Positions 1-7,910 of a stretch of DNA of 34,052 nt are shown here, piece after piece. The position numbers and the translations under genes were made by a program. The stretch lies in contig CAIXCS010000072.1 of assembly GCA_903918025.1 (NCBI GenBank), forward strand, positions 1-34,052, in the 5' to 3' direction. The stretch's first letter is position 1. Each line of letters begins with the position of its first letter. The DNA comes from an uncultured Actinomycetes bacterium (GTDB taxonomy: Bacteria; Actinomycetota; Acidimicrobiia; Acidimicrobiales; RAAP-2). The notes beneath the pieces are model-generated. The model had not been told where the DNA came from and ran no database searches. It saw only the letters and a list, made by a program, of their open reading frames with translations.

Positions 1-589
1 CTGCTGGGGTCAAGAACGATGTTGACACCACTGCCGCTGTTGATGCCGATGGATTGGCCACAACAAGCGTCGAACCCGTGCGAAGTGTCGTGACCCCATC
101 GGCGAAATACCAGTGATTCTGAACCGTTGAGGTGCATGGGGTCGTCGACCAAGCGCTTTCACCAGCCAGAGCTTCTGTGACGGCGATCCCGCCGGATGTG
201 AACTGCAACATTGCCGTCGACCACGCGTGATGCGTCCGGACCTCTACGCCAAAGCGAAGCACCGAATTCGCCGGCACGACAATGGGTTGCTTTCGAAAGA
301 GCCCATGTTGGCCAAGGAGCGACATCGTCCCGGATGCAGCGACAGCGGTGGTGTTCGTCACGATGACCCCAGAACTCAGCCCCTCACGCAATCCTGGACA
401 GTAAAACGTTGAACTGGTGGCGTCCGCCGCTGCAACTGCATCGGCAGCGACGAGCGGCGTTGCGCCAATGCCATGGTGAGGACGGAACGTACCGAGCCCA
501 ATGAGGACAGCAACAAGAACCACCAACAGCGCAATCGCTCCCGCTCGACGTGGTTCATTCGTTGAACGGCGCCCGTGCACGCGGCTCAT
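1..589 (-). CDS. DUF5719-like exported protein (partial, runs off left edge)
   Basis: I translated this frame by hand because the ORF track misses it: it has a start but no stop inside the window. It begins MSRVHGRRSTNEPRRAGAIA with a basic stretch followed by one hydrophobic segment (about residues 18-32), so a signal anchor or signal peptide is likely. The exported part has YCPG near residue 61 and the pattern WYFADG...NPSAS near the break, which resembles the repeated W-F-G...NP units of actinobacterial DUF5719 proteins. The start ATG overlaps the stop of the upstream glycosyltransferase as ATGA, so the two should be co-translated. DUF5719 proteins are commonly found beside this kind of large GT2 protein in actinobacteria. 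The molecular function is unknown. The family call is from memory of the pattern and not from a search. Confidence 0.75.
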   Translation of the reverse strand, partial: MSRVHGRRSTNEPRRAGAIALLVVLVAVLIGLGTFRPHHGIGATPLVAADAVAAADATSSTFYCPGLREGLSSGVIVTNTTAVAASGTMSLLGQHGLFRKQPIVVPANSVLRFGVEVRTHHAWSTAMLQFTSGGIAVTEALAGESAWSTTPCTSTVQNHWYFADGVTTLRTGSTLVVANPSASTAAVVSTSFLTPA

Positions 590-3500
590 GGCGCTTCTCC
601 TTGAGCGGTCTTGGTCGATGCCGCTTGTAACTGTTGCGTCGCGTTGAAACGCCGCTTCGCTACCAGTCCCTCTGCCCTCCGTCGAATTGCGCTCAACCTG
701 CCGGTCAGGAGAAGCACCACCAAGAGCCAAACGAAGGCCTCAACGAGCACCAAGAACGGAACAATCCCACTCGTCTTCACCGAGACTTGCGCGAGACCAT
801 TTGGAACGGTGAACTGCGCAATGGAAGCCGGTCCGGCAACTTGCGACACCGAGACCCCATCAACCGTGAGTTGGAGTGAGCCTGCCGGTGCGGCGGCTAC
901 AAGAACCGACCCAGCACCGACTGGACCAGCACTTCCAAGGCCATCGGGTTGAGGCGTGAGCGCAGGAGCCCATCCGCTGAGCGTTGCGCTGTTCTCGATC
1001 GGCCCTGCAGGTGCTGGGGTTGACCGGTTCGCCGCCAATGCCAAGCCATCATCCACCGAAAAGACCTCAAGGCCACCCGAACCGCTCAACTCCGTCAAGT
1101 CACCTTCTGACCGAAGGCTCTTCACGAGCTCGGGTGGAGCCGGCTTTGCGCCATGGACTTGAACCTCAGCAATCGAAGGTGCCGAAGACTCAATCACCAC
1201 GATGAACCGTATTGCTCCAACGGCAAGTTCTCGTCCGAGGGAGGACGTTCTTCCCTGAAGAAGGTCATGAATCGATGCACCAAGTACGGCACCAGTTCCA
1301 GGGTTACCAGCTGGAACGGCAGCCCAGCTGGAAGTAGTCGTAGACGTGGTGGTGGCATAGGCAAGGCCAGGTTCGAGTGACGCTCCAGCCACAGGCAGCA
1401 CGGCTGGGTCCCCCAGCCACAACACCCTTCCTCCGCTCGTGGCAAGTGCCTTTTGTACTTGGTGGAGCGACTGGTCAACGCCGATTGTTCCAAGACCCCA
1501 TGTACCAGTTGGCAGGGCGACAGCCATCGTGAGGACGCTGAGTGTTGAGAACGCGAGCCCGCCAACCACCACGAGTTGTCGCCATCCAAACGCAAGCTCA
1601 CCGAGTTCAACTTCAAAGCCAGACAGCGCGAGGCCAACGAGACAAGCCACACTGACCGCTGCGGGGGCCAAGATCACTTCCGGTCGGGGCGAAAAGCCTG
1701 CAAGGAGATGCCAGCTGCTTGCGGCTGCCAGTGCCCACGAACAAAGAGCAATCGACGTGAGTCGGGTGGCAAAGGCAAGTCGCTCACCGCGAAGCACCAG
1801 AAGCGGCAACACGGCTCCGACCAACAATGCCCATGACCACCACGTAGGCGAAGCGCCGCCAATGGAGAACGTCACGATTGCCGACAGGCTCGGTGCGGTG
1901 GCTGGATTCGACGGCAAGCCGAAGACCGACAACACCGTTGCTGGGTGGAGGAACATTCCCGCAATCCATGGTCCGAGCAGAAGTGCGGAAGCCCCGATGG
2001 TGATGAGGGCTGTGCGGAACATGCGAATGCCTCCGGCTGCTCCGAATGGCAAGTCCCCGAGAATCACACCAATGACAAGCAGCACCACGACGACGAGCAG
2101 CGCCGGTGCGAAGGTGGCGCTCGCCGCAAGCATCACCGAAAGACCCAGCAGCCGGCCTCGAGTTGTCCACGCCCATCCACGACTTCCTAGGGGAACCTCC
2201 AAGACCGGGACGGCAAACGGCGCAACGCCAGCGGTTCGAAGCAAGCCAAGCAAAAGCCATGGCGAGATAGCGACAGCAACCAGTCCATCAAACCAACCAA
2301 GCGCAACCGCACTTGGCCACAGACCGAGACAGGCATAGGCCAAGCTCGCCACCAAGCGGGAGCGAGGACTGACAAAGGGCCCAACGAGTCGGCGAATCCC
2401 AATGACGCCAATTGGGAGTGACAGAAGAATTGCGAGGTCTTGGGCAAGTCCCATGTGCCCAAAGGTCGGCACGGCAAGCAATGCCATCGTGGCGAAGGTG
2501 GTCGGTGCTGGGTCAGTGCCACCAAGAAATGTTGGATGCCAATTCGAGAACCAGTTTGCGATCGACGTCGTGAATGATGGCCAAGGGGCAAATTGTCCAA
2601 GATAGGGAACGGGGGCGAAGAGGAGGTTCCGAGATCCAACGAGGAAGAGGGCTATGGCAATGCCATAGACCGCCGCCCTGCCGCTCCGCGTCGAGAGCGG
2701 AGAACTTCGCTTTCCTCGGCGAGACGTTGCATGGTGACCAAGATCGTCGAGATCGTCAAAGTCTTGATTCTCGCTAAACGCCTCACCAATCGTTGCGGTG
2801 AGCTCAAGGTCCTTGGCATCGTGATCCTCAAAGCCAACAACTCCTCGTGCTGCCGCAAGTCCTTGATAGAAGAGCCGAGAGGCAAAGGTTCGAAGTCGAG
2901 TGGTGCCTTTTGATTGCCGCTCTTTCAGGTCTCGGTCGGCGACCCGACGACTTGCCTGAACCGTTGCTCTTCGACGAAGCAACTCTCGTCGCTGGACCAG
3001 ATTGAACTTCCACGCTCCAACGATGCTGGCGACTCTTGGTTCGTCTCGCCCAATCATCGCAACAAGCCACTCATTGAAGGAAAGCACTACGAGAAGCGGA
3101 AGAATGAAGAGCAGCGTCGCCTTGCTGGAATTCACCAGCACGGTTCGTAGTTCGTGACGGCGCTGAAGCTGTTGCAGGCTCGCGTCATCAACGATGCTTG
3201 TTCGCAGTTCTTGGACATGCACGTGACGAACACGGGCCGCAGGGGCAACAACAACTCGCGCACCTGCAACTTGAGCCCGCCAAGAAAGTTCAAGATCCTC
3301 ACCCATTGCCAAAATGCCCGGGTCATAGCCACCGAGTTCTGCGAAAAGATCTGCTCGAATCAAATTTGCCCCACCGGGTGCAACGAAGACGTCACGGACG
3401 GCGTCGTGTTGTCCATGGTCAATTTCGCCAGGAGTAATCCGCTCAATGACTGCTCCGGTCCGGTCCGCACTTTGCCCGACGTGCAACAGCACCGTTGGGT

Positions 3501-3876
3501 CATCAATTGCCACCAGCTTTGGCGTAATGATCCCTGCATTCTCACGGAGGGCCACCTCAACCAACCGTGAGACCGCATCGCCATCGAGAACGACATCATC
3601 GTGACAGAGAAGGAAAAAAGCTGCTCCATCCACCATCTCAAGTACCAAGTTGGTGGTCGGGCCATAGCCGAGACTCGGATCAGTCGATCGTACAAAGGCA
3701 AGTGGCGCGGCGGCCGCAACTCGGGCGAGGACCTGAGGATCATCATTGGCGACGAGCACGAGGACGCTGAACTCGGCATAATCCTGAACTGCCAGCGAAG
3801 CCAGGGTCGCGTCGAGCCAAGGTCCCGCATCACGGGTCACCACCACCGCAACGACGGAAGGTACAGAAGGATCCAT
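586..3876 (-). CDS. Large GT2 glycosyltransferase with C-terminal polytopic membrane region
   Basis: The N-terminal 250 residues are a GT-A family 2 glycosyltransferase: the fold starts at VVAVVVTRD, the metal and nucleotide-sugar site is HDDVV near residue 92, and the acceptor-side motif MGEDLELSW lies near residue 191. One hydrophobic segment follows at about residue 250, then a charged cytoplasmic stretch, then many membrane helices from about residue 405 to 780, an exported Ser/Gly/Ala-rich part and a last helix near the C terminus. It probably transfers a sugar to an envelope or lipid-linked acceptor; donor and acceptor cannot be read from the sequence. The track starts at a TTG at 3912. 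I prefer the ATG at 3876, which sits just before the fold and gives about 1096 aa. The stop overlaps the DUF5719-like gene by four bases. Confidence 0.85.
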   Translation of the reverse strand: MDPSVPSVVAVVVTRDAGPWLDATLASLAVQDYAEFSVLVLVANDDPQVLARVAAAAPLAFVRSTDPSLGYGPTTNLVLEMVDGAAFFLLCHDDVVLDGDAVSRLVEVALRENAGIITPKLVAIDDPTVLLHVGQSADRTGAVIERITPGEIDHGQHDAVRDVFVAPGGANLIRADLFAELGGYDPGILAMGEDLELSWRAQVAGARVVVAPAARVRHVHVQELRTSIVDDASLQQLQRRHELRTVLVNSSKATLLFILPLLVVLSFNEWLVAMIGRDEPRVASIVGAWKFNLVQRRELLRRRATVQASRRVADRDLKERQSKGTTRLRTFASRLFYQGLAAARGVVGFEDHDAKDLELTATIGEAFSENQDFDDLDDLGHHATSRRGKRSSPLSTRSGRAAVYGIAIALFLVGSRNLLFAPVPYLGQFAPWPSFTTSIANWFSNWHPTFLGGTDPAPTTFATMALLAVPTFGHMGLAQDLAILLSLPIGVIGIRRLVGPFVSPRSRLVASLAYACLGLWPSAVALGWFDGLVAVAISPWLLLGLLRTAGVAPFAVPVLEVPLGSRGWAWTTRGRLLGLSVMLAASATFAPALLVVVVLLVIGVILGDLPFGAAGGIRMFRTALITIGASALLLGPWIAGMFLHPATVLSVFGLPSNPATAPSLSAIVTFSIGGASPTWWSWALLVGAVLPLLVLRGERLAFATRLTSIALCSWALAAASSWHLLAGFSPRPEVILAPAAVSVACLVGLALSGFEVELGELAFGWRQLVVVGGLAFSTLSVLTMAVALPTGTWGLGTIGVDQSLHQVQKALATSGGRVLWLGDPAVLPVAGASLEPGLAYATTTSTTTSSWAAVPAGNPGTGAVLGASIHDLLQGRTSSLGRELAVGAIRFIVVIESSAPSIAEVQVHGAKPAPPELVKSLRSEGDLTELSGSGGLEVFSVDDGLALAANRSTPAPAGPIENSATLSGWAPALTPQPDGLGSAGPVGAGSVLVAAAPAGSLQLTVDGVSVSQVAGPASIAQFTVPNGLAQVSVKTSGIVPFLVLVEAFVWLLVVLLLTGRLSAIRRRAEGLVAKRRFNATQQLQAASTKTAQGEAP

Positions 3877-3917
3877 CAGGGTTGAAAGGCTACTCTCCTC
3901 AGCGAAAAACAAAGTGC

Positions 3918-3946
3918 TTGCAAATGTTTAACAAGAGGTATACAAT
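3918..3946 (+). promoter_or_regulatory. Predicted sigma70-type promoter of the Lys/Ala/Thr-rich protein gene
   Basis: TTGCAA (3918-3923, four of six matches to TTGACA) and TACAAT (3941-3946, five of six matches to TATAAT) are separated by 17 bases. This would place the transcription start near 3953, about 28 bases before the ATG at 3981. It is the best-looking promoter in the window. It lies in the short divergent gap shared with the large glycosyltransferase gene. Confidence 0.6.
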
Positions 3947-3980
3947 GATGTCACCAACCTGAACAAAGGGAGTTGCCATC

Positions 3981-4697
3981 ATGGCCACCAACACCACCAA
4001 GACCACCACCGCGAAGAAGGCCACCAAGAAGGTTGCCGCACCAAAGGTGACCGCCACCGTGAAGACCACCCCATCAGTTGCCGCAAAGGCCACTGCTGCC
4101 AAGGCTGCAACAACTGCCAAGACGGCAGCGACGAAGGCGACTGACGCCGCCAAGGTGACGACGGTAAAGGCAGCTTCGACCGCCAAGATCGCCGCCACCA
4201 AGGCCGCTACCTCGGCAAAGACCACGACAGCAAGCGCCACCACCAACGCCAAGTCAGCAGCCAACAAGGCGACGGATGCGGCAAAGGCCACAACTGCAAA
4301 GGCGACCAGCACCATGAAGCAAGCGACAAATGCACCGATCTCGAAGGCCAAGGAAGTCGGCTACACCGCTGTTGGCCTTGGCGTCATGGGAGCACAGAAG
4401 CTCGGCCAGCAGGGCAAGGCCCTGCTTGACGCTTCGCCAGTTGACCTCCACTTGTCAGAGAACCTCAGCATGATCAAGGATCAGGCCAAGACGTTCGAGG
4501 GCAAGGTTGTTCGTCAGGCAACGAAGCTCGATGATGCCATGGAGCAGTTCGCCATGAAGGTTGAAACTGCGGCTCGTCCGCTCGAAGCCAAGCTTCCAGC
4601 CAACGCACGTGAGCAGCTCAACAAGGCAAAGACGGGAGCATCGAACTTCCACCGTTTGGTTCGCAGCACCCTGCTTGAGTCTTCAACCAAGCGCTAG
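3981..4697 (+). CDS. Lys/Ala/Thr-rich histone-H1-tail-like protein with phasin-like C-terminal domain
   Basis: This 238-aa protein has two halves. Residues 1 to about 115 are almost only Lys, Ala, Thr and Ser in degenerate units such as AKAAT, AKTAATKATDAAK and KTTTA, with hardly any acidic residues. That resembles histone H1 tails and the basic tails of actinobacterial HupB or HBHA. Residues about 120-238 form an ordinary amphipathic, probably helical region (KEVGYTAVGLGVMGAQKLG, then KLDDAMEQFAMKVETAARPL), with phasin- or HBHA-like character. AAGGGAG lies eight bases before the ATG. The gene is monocistronic, with a good promoter and a hairpin after it. Binding to DNA, RNA or anionic polymers through the basic half is a reasonable inference. 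The C-terminal half is not a family I can name. The basic half is in the normal frame with strong codon regularity, so it is not an artefact. Confidence 0.8.
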   Translation: MATNTTKTTTAKKATKKVAAPKVTATVKTTPSVAAKATAAKAATTAKTAATKATDAAKVTTVKAASTAKIAATKAATSAKTTTASATTNAKSAANKATDAAKATTAKATSTMKQATNAPISKAKEVGYTAVGLGVMGAQKLGQQGKALLDASPVDLHLSENLSMIKDQAKTFEGKVVRQATKLDDAMEQFAMKVETAARPLEAKLPANAREQLNKAKTGASNFHRLVRSTLLESSTKR

Positions 4698-4712
4698 GCC
4701 TACTCCCCCACG

Positions 4713-4743
4713 AAGCCGCCGTCTCGATCAGGGGCGGCGGTTT
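4713..4743. terminator. Hairpin between convergent genes, possible bidirectional terminator
   Basis: AAGCCGCCG (4713-4721) can pair with CGGCGGTTT (4735-4743), giving a nine-pair stem with one G-T pair and a 13-base loop. It sits between the convergent ends of the Lys/Ala/Thr-rich gene and the epimerase gene. There is no extended T run, so it is a weak intrinsic terminator at best. Confidence 0.45.
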
Positions 4744-4750
4744 CGTCGCG

Positions 4751-5644
4751 TCAGGGGGCGAGCCGCCACGACGCCAACACATCATCAAGCGTTTGGCTGA
4801 ACGCAACCGTTGGCGTCCAACCGGTTGCTTGAAACAATCGTTGGGCACTCCCAAGCAGCACCGGAACGTCAACTGGGCGAAGGAGTGCTGGGTCAACGAC
4901 GAGGTCCCCGTCAACCTCGGACCGCTCGAGGAGAGACGTCACGACGTCTTCCATGGATCGGTCGATACCTGAACAGACGTTGTAGACCGTTCCGGCTACC
5001 CCGCTCAGGCCCAAGAGTCGATAAGCAGCAACGACATCTCTCACGTCGGTGAAATCGCGACGACTTGAAAGGTTGCCGACAATGAGTGAGGTGCTGCCGA
5101 GCCGCTCCGCTTGAACAATGCGCTGCGCAAACGCAGAAACGGCAAAAGCTGGACTCTGACCAGGTCCAATGTGATTGAACGGTCGCACCACGACGACGTC
5201 TTGTCCAAAACCTTCTGCTGCTTGAATCGCGACGAGTTCTGCAGCCGCCTTCGATGCCGCGTAGGGCGAAGCGGGATGCACCGGTGAGAACTCCGTCAGC
5301 GGCAGATCTTCCGGCGTCACCTTGCCATAGACCTCCGCAGAGGAGATCACGAGCACCTTTGGAGGGTTCCGAAGTGCACGGGCTGCAGCGAGAACCACGC
5401 CAGTTCCGACGACGTTGACCGAAAGCAGCGACGCCGGATTTCCCCAGGAATCGCCGACGTGTGCAAGCCCGGCGAGGTGATAGACGACTTCAGGTTGCGA
5501 CGCTTCAAAAGCCGCCAACACTTGGTCGAAGTTCGTGACGTCGACTTCAAGATCAGTCACAGAGACGTCGTCGCCATGCGAGGTCAAGTGGCTGGTCAAG
5601 TGACCGCCTACAAAGCCTCGACCTCCAGTAATCAGCGCACGCAC
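4751..5644 (-). CDS. NAD(P)-dependent epimerase/reductase, GDP-6-deoxy-D-mannose reductase-like
   Basis: This is a 297-aa extended short-chain dehydrogenase. The Rossmann glycine motif GGRGFVG is at residues 7-13, the catalytic Ser lies in SSAEVYG, and YAASK carries the Tyr/Lys pair. The stretch RPFNHIGPGQ is typical of GDP-4-keto-6-deoxymannose reductase (Rmd) and related enzymes, which use the product of GDP-mannose 4,6-dehydratase to make GDP-rhamnose-type sugars. No dehydratase partner lies in the window. The gene is the last of a minus-strand run and starts about nine bases after the stop of a GT4 gene, so it probably supplies a deoxysugar donor to these transferases. Other sugar-nucleotide epimerases of the same superfamily remain possible. 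Confidence 0.8.
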   Translation of the reverse strand: MRALITGGRGFVGGHLTSHLTSHGDDVSVTDLEVDVTNFDQVLAAFEASQPEVVYHLAGLAHVGDSWGNPASLLSVNVVGTGVVLAAARALRNPPKVLVISSAEVYGKVTPEDLPLTEFSPVHPASPYAASKAAAELVAIQAAEGFGQDVVVVRPFNHIGPGQSPAFAVSAFAQRIVQAERLGSTSLIVGNLSSRRDFTDVRDVVAAYRLLGLSGVAGTVYNVCSGIDRSMEDVVTSLLERSEVDGDLVVDPALLRPVDVPVLLGSAQRLFQATGWTPTVAFSQTLDDVLASWRLAP

Positions 5645-5653
5645 GATGCCACC

Positions 5654-6820
5654 TTACTGATGGTGCTCTGTCGTACCCAACCGATTGGCCGCCGCTCGAT
5701 AGGAAGCAACGTGCCCTTCAACACATGCTTGCCACGTGTAACCCCGTGCAACGTTGATGCCTTTCGCAATCCGAGCCAGTCGTGCAGCAGGTTCCTCGCT
5801 GAGTGCAGCTGCCAACGTTGCTTGCAAACTCGGAGCGTCTTGTGGAGGAGTGAGCCACGCCGATCCCATGACCAACTCATCCATCACCGAACCACTCGTC
5901 GTGACGAGTGGCGTCCCCGAGGCAAGGGCCTCAATGGCAGGCAGTCCGAATCCTTCCGCCACTGATGGGTAGGCAAGCACTGCAGCACACCGCATGAGTG
6001 CCGGGAGAATCTCATCGTCGACGTAGCCGGTCTGCAGGACTCGGTCTGCGTGGCGGAGCGATTGCACGACAGGAGCCACGTCCTCGCCCCAACCAACTTG
6101 GCCAACGAGCACGAGGCGAAGGTCCTGGTCTTCCTCGGCTAATTGATCAAAGGCAGTGAGCAACTCGAGAATTCCCTTTCTCGGCTCAAGTGTCGACACG
6201 AAGAGGAGGTACTTGGCATTCGGCGGAAGTCCAACGTTCGCGAGCGCTTGCTCATCGACATGGGGATTGGGTTCTTCAGGTTGAAACCGTTCGAGATCGA
6301 CCCCAAGGTGCACGACGTCAACAGGCACTCTGACCTCCACCCGATCAACAACCTGGCGAGCGGTCATCTCGCTTAAGGCAATGAGGCGGGCAGCTCTTTT
6401 GGCCGAACGGGCAATCGTGCGGGTAAAGAACGCGACCTTGGTCGACTGATGGAACTGAGGGAAATCAAAGAACGTCGTGTCGGGGATCGTGACCACCGCC
6501 GGAGTCCGCATTCGACCAGGCATCGTGTAATGGGGTCCATGGTGGACGTCCACGCCACAACGATCGATCGTTCTCCCAAGCTGGAATCGCTCAGCAAGAA
6601 GACGGAGGGGGCGAGACGACGGAAGCGCCACAGCGACCCTTGCTTGACCGCCGAGCAAGGCTTCCCATCGTTCGCGATCGTTCTTCCGAGTCAAGACAAG
6701 GAGGTCAACGTCATCTCTCTGCGACAGCAGCAGCGCAAGTTGCACGATGTACCTCCCTGCACCGGCTGGATGTGGCGGCACTGCACTCACATCAAGCGAG
6801 ACCTTCAGACAGTCAGCCAC
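5654..6820 (-). CDS. GT4-family glycosyltransferase (third of three)
   Basis: This 388-aa protein has the two-domain GT-B architecture of family GT4. The N-terminal half has GAGRYI near residue 20. The C-terminal domain begins at FVSTLEPRKG and contains the nucleotide-sugar-binding EGFGLPAIE (E-x7-E). It should be a cytoplasmic or membrane-associated retaining transferase acting on an envelope glycan; donor and acceptor are unknown. The start is a GTG inside GTGGCTGA, which overlaps the stop of the preceding GT4 gene by eight bases. The next gene begins about nine bases after its stop. It is clearly paralogous to the two upstream GT4 proteins, sharing the TLEPRK and EG(F/Y)G motifs. Confidence 0.88.
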   Translation of the reverse strand: MADCLKVSLDVSAVPPHPAGAGRYIVQLALLLSQRDDVDLLVLTRKNDRERWEALLGGQARVAVALPSSRPLRLLAERFQLGRTIDRCGVDVHHGPHYTMPGRMRTPAVVTIPDTTFFDFPQFHQSTKVAFFTRTIARSAKRAARLIALSEMTARQVVDRVEVRVPVDVVHLGVDLERFQPEEPNPHVDEQALANVGLPPNAKYLLFVSTLEPRKGILELLTAFDQLAEEDQDLRLVLVGQVGWGEDVAPVVQSLRHADRVLQTGYVDDEILPALMRCAAVLAYPSVAEGFGLPAIEALASGTPLVTTSGSVMDELVMGSAWLTPPQDAPSLQATLAAALSEEPAARLARIAKGINVARGYTWQACVEGHVASYRAAANRLGTTEHHQ

Positions 6821-7910
6821 GTTGTCTCCAGAAGTTCAAGTGTGCCGTCGCAGAGCGCGCCCACGTCAACGATGCGGTGGCTTGAGCGGCATGAACTTGA
6901 GCAGCACGTCGCCGACCATCATCATGAAGGAGCGCAATGATTCCAGCCGCAATTGCGTCAACATCGAGTGGGTCAACGAGCACGCCAGCTCCGAGCTCGA
7001 CCGCACTTGGTGTGGTGGTCGAAGCGACGACTGCGCAACCGAGCGCCATTGCTTCCGCCACGGGAAGCCCGTAACCCTCCGCCAACGCAACGTGGGCAAC
7101 CAGCGAGGCACCAACGAGGAGTCCCGAGAGGGTCGAAGATGGGACGTGCCCAACAGCAACGACGGTTGCGTCGGCATTGATGAGACCAGCATTTCCCCAT
7201 CCAGTTGGACCAACCACCACGAGCGAGAGATCAAATCCGGCGGCCCGAACGCTGCGGTGGGCTTCGACCAAGCGAGCCAGGTTTTTGCGTGGCTCCAGGG
7301 TTGAAGCCGTCACGATGTAGGGGCCCGTGACGCCACAGGCTTCCAAGAGCGTTCGTGCCGCATCAAGATCAGGGGCAGCCACGTGGTCAGTTCCGTGAGG
7401 AATGACGACGACGTCCTCTGACGGCCACCCGTCCGCAATGAGCTCGTCGCCAACAGATCGGGCGCCGGTGATGACGCCGGCGCATTGTTTTCTCGCTCGA
7501 AGATACGCGCGTTCGTGCCAACGAATGCCACGTCGAGTGAGCGTCATCTCAGGACTCCGCCACAGCAAGTCATGAACAGCGAGCGTTGCAAGTTGGCCGT
7601 TCCGAGGCCGAGGACCACCAAGCGTCACGGTGTGGAGGAGGGCAGTTTCGTGACCAGCTCGAAAAAGGCCGACGTCAACAAGCGGTTGTGACCACGGTTG
7701 GCGGAGCGGCCATGTCGAAAGGGGAAACGGCAGGCCTTCAAGCGGATCGGGTTCCGTCGCTTTCCGACTGGCTCTCAGTGTGATCGCGACGTCATGGGTT
7801 CGAGCCGCAACCAGTCCTTGAACAAGGCCAAGGGCGTAGGTGCCGGTTCCTCCCGGAACCGGTCGTCGCAGTTGATCAATGACCACGTCAATGGCGAAGC
7901 CATCAGCCAT
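6813..7910 (-). CDS. GT4-family glycosyltransferase (second of three)
   Basis: The track begins this ORF at 8105, but that extension lies inside the upstream gene and has no glycosyltransferase character. The ATG at 7910 (MADGFAIDVV) gives a normal 365-aa GT4 protein and forms an ATGGCTGA overlap of eight bases with the upstream stop. PVPGGTGTYALG near residue 20 is the N-terminal glycine loop. TASTLEPRKN and EGYGLPVAE mark the donor-binding C-terminal domain. The downstream GT4 gene overlaps its end by eight bases in the same way, so the three should be translationally coupled. Substrates cannot be deduced. An alternative ATG six codons upstream (7928) is possible. Confidence 0.87.
   Translation of the reverse strand: MADGFAIDVVIDQLRRPVPGGTGTYALGLVQGLVAARTHDVAITLRASRKATEPDPLEGLPFPLSTWPLRQPWSQPLVDVGLFRAGHETALLHTVTLGGPRPRNGQLATLAVHDLLWRSPEMTLTRRGIRWHERAYLRARKQCAGVITGARSVGDELIADGWPSEDVVVIPHGTDHVAAPDLDAARTLLEACGVTGPYIVTASTLEPRKNLARLVEAHRSVRAAGFDLSLVVVGPTGWGNAGLINADATVVAVGHVPSSTLSGLLVGASLVAHVALAEGYGLPVAEAMALGCAVVASTTTPSAVELGAGVLVDPLDVDAIAAGIIALLHDDGRRRAAQVHAAQATASLTWARSATAHLNFWRQRG

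Noticed and set aside
1439-2338. 299-aa plus-strand ORF
   Set aside because: It is the antisense shadow of the large glycosyltransferase membrane region and has an Arg/Ser/Pro/Thr-rich composition typical of such shadows.
3913-3980. Promoter for the large glycosyltransferase on the minus strand in the divergent gap
   Set aside because: TTGTTC with GTATAC at 17 bases is a poor match, and no alternative was better, so I did not list it.
4095-4320. Possible tandem DNA repeat in the Lys/Ala/Thr-rich gene
   Set aside because: The amino acid pattern repeats, but codons and unit lengths vary, so there is no regular DNA repeat or CRISPR-like spacing.
3899-4351. 150-aa hydrophobic minus-strand ORF
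   Set aside because: It is the reverse complement of the Lys/Ala/Thr repeat; its Val/Ala/Phe richness is a by-product.
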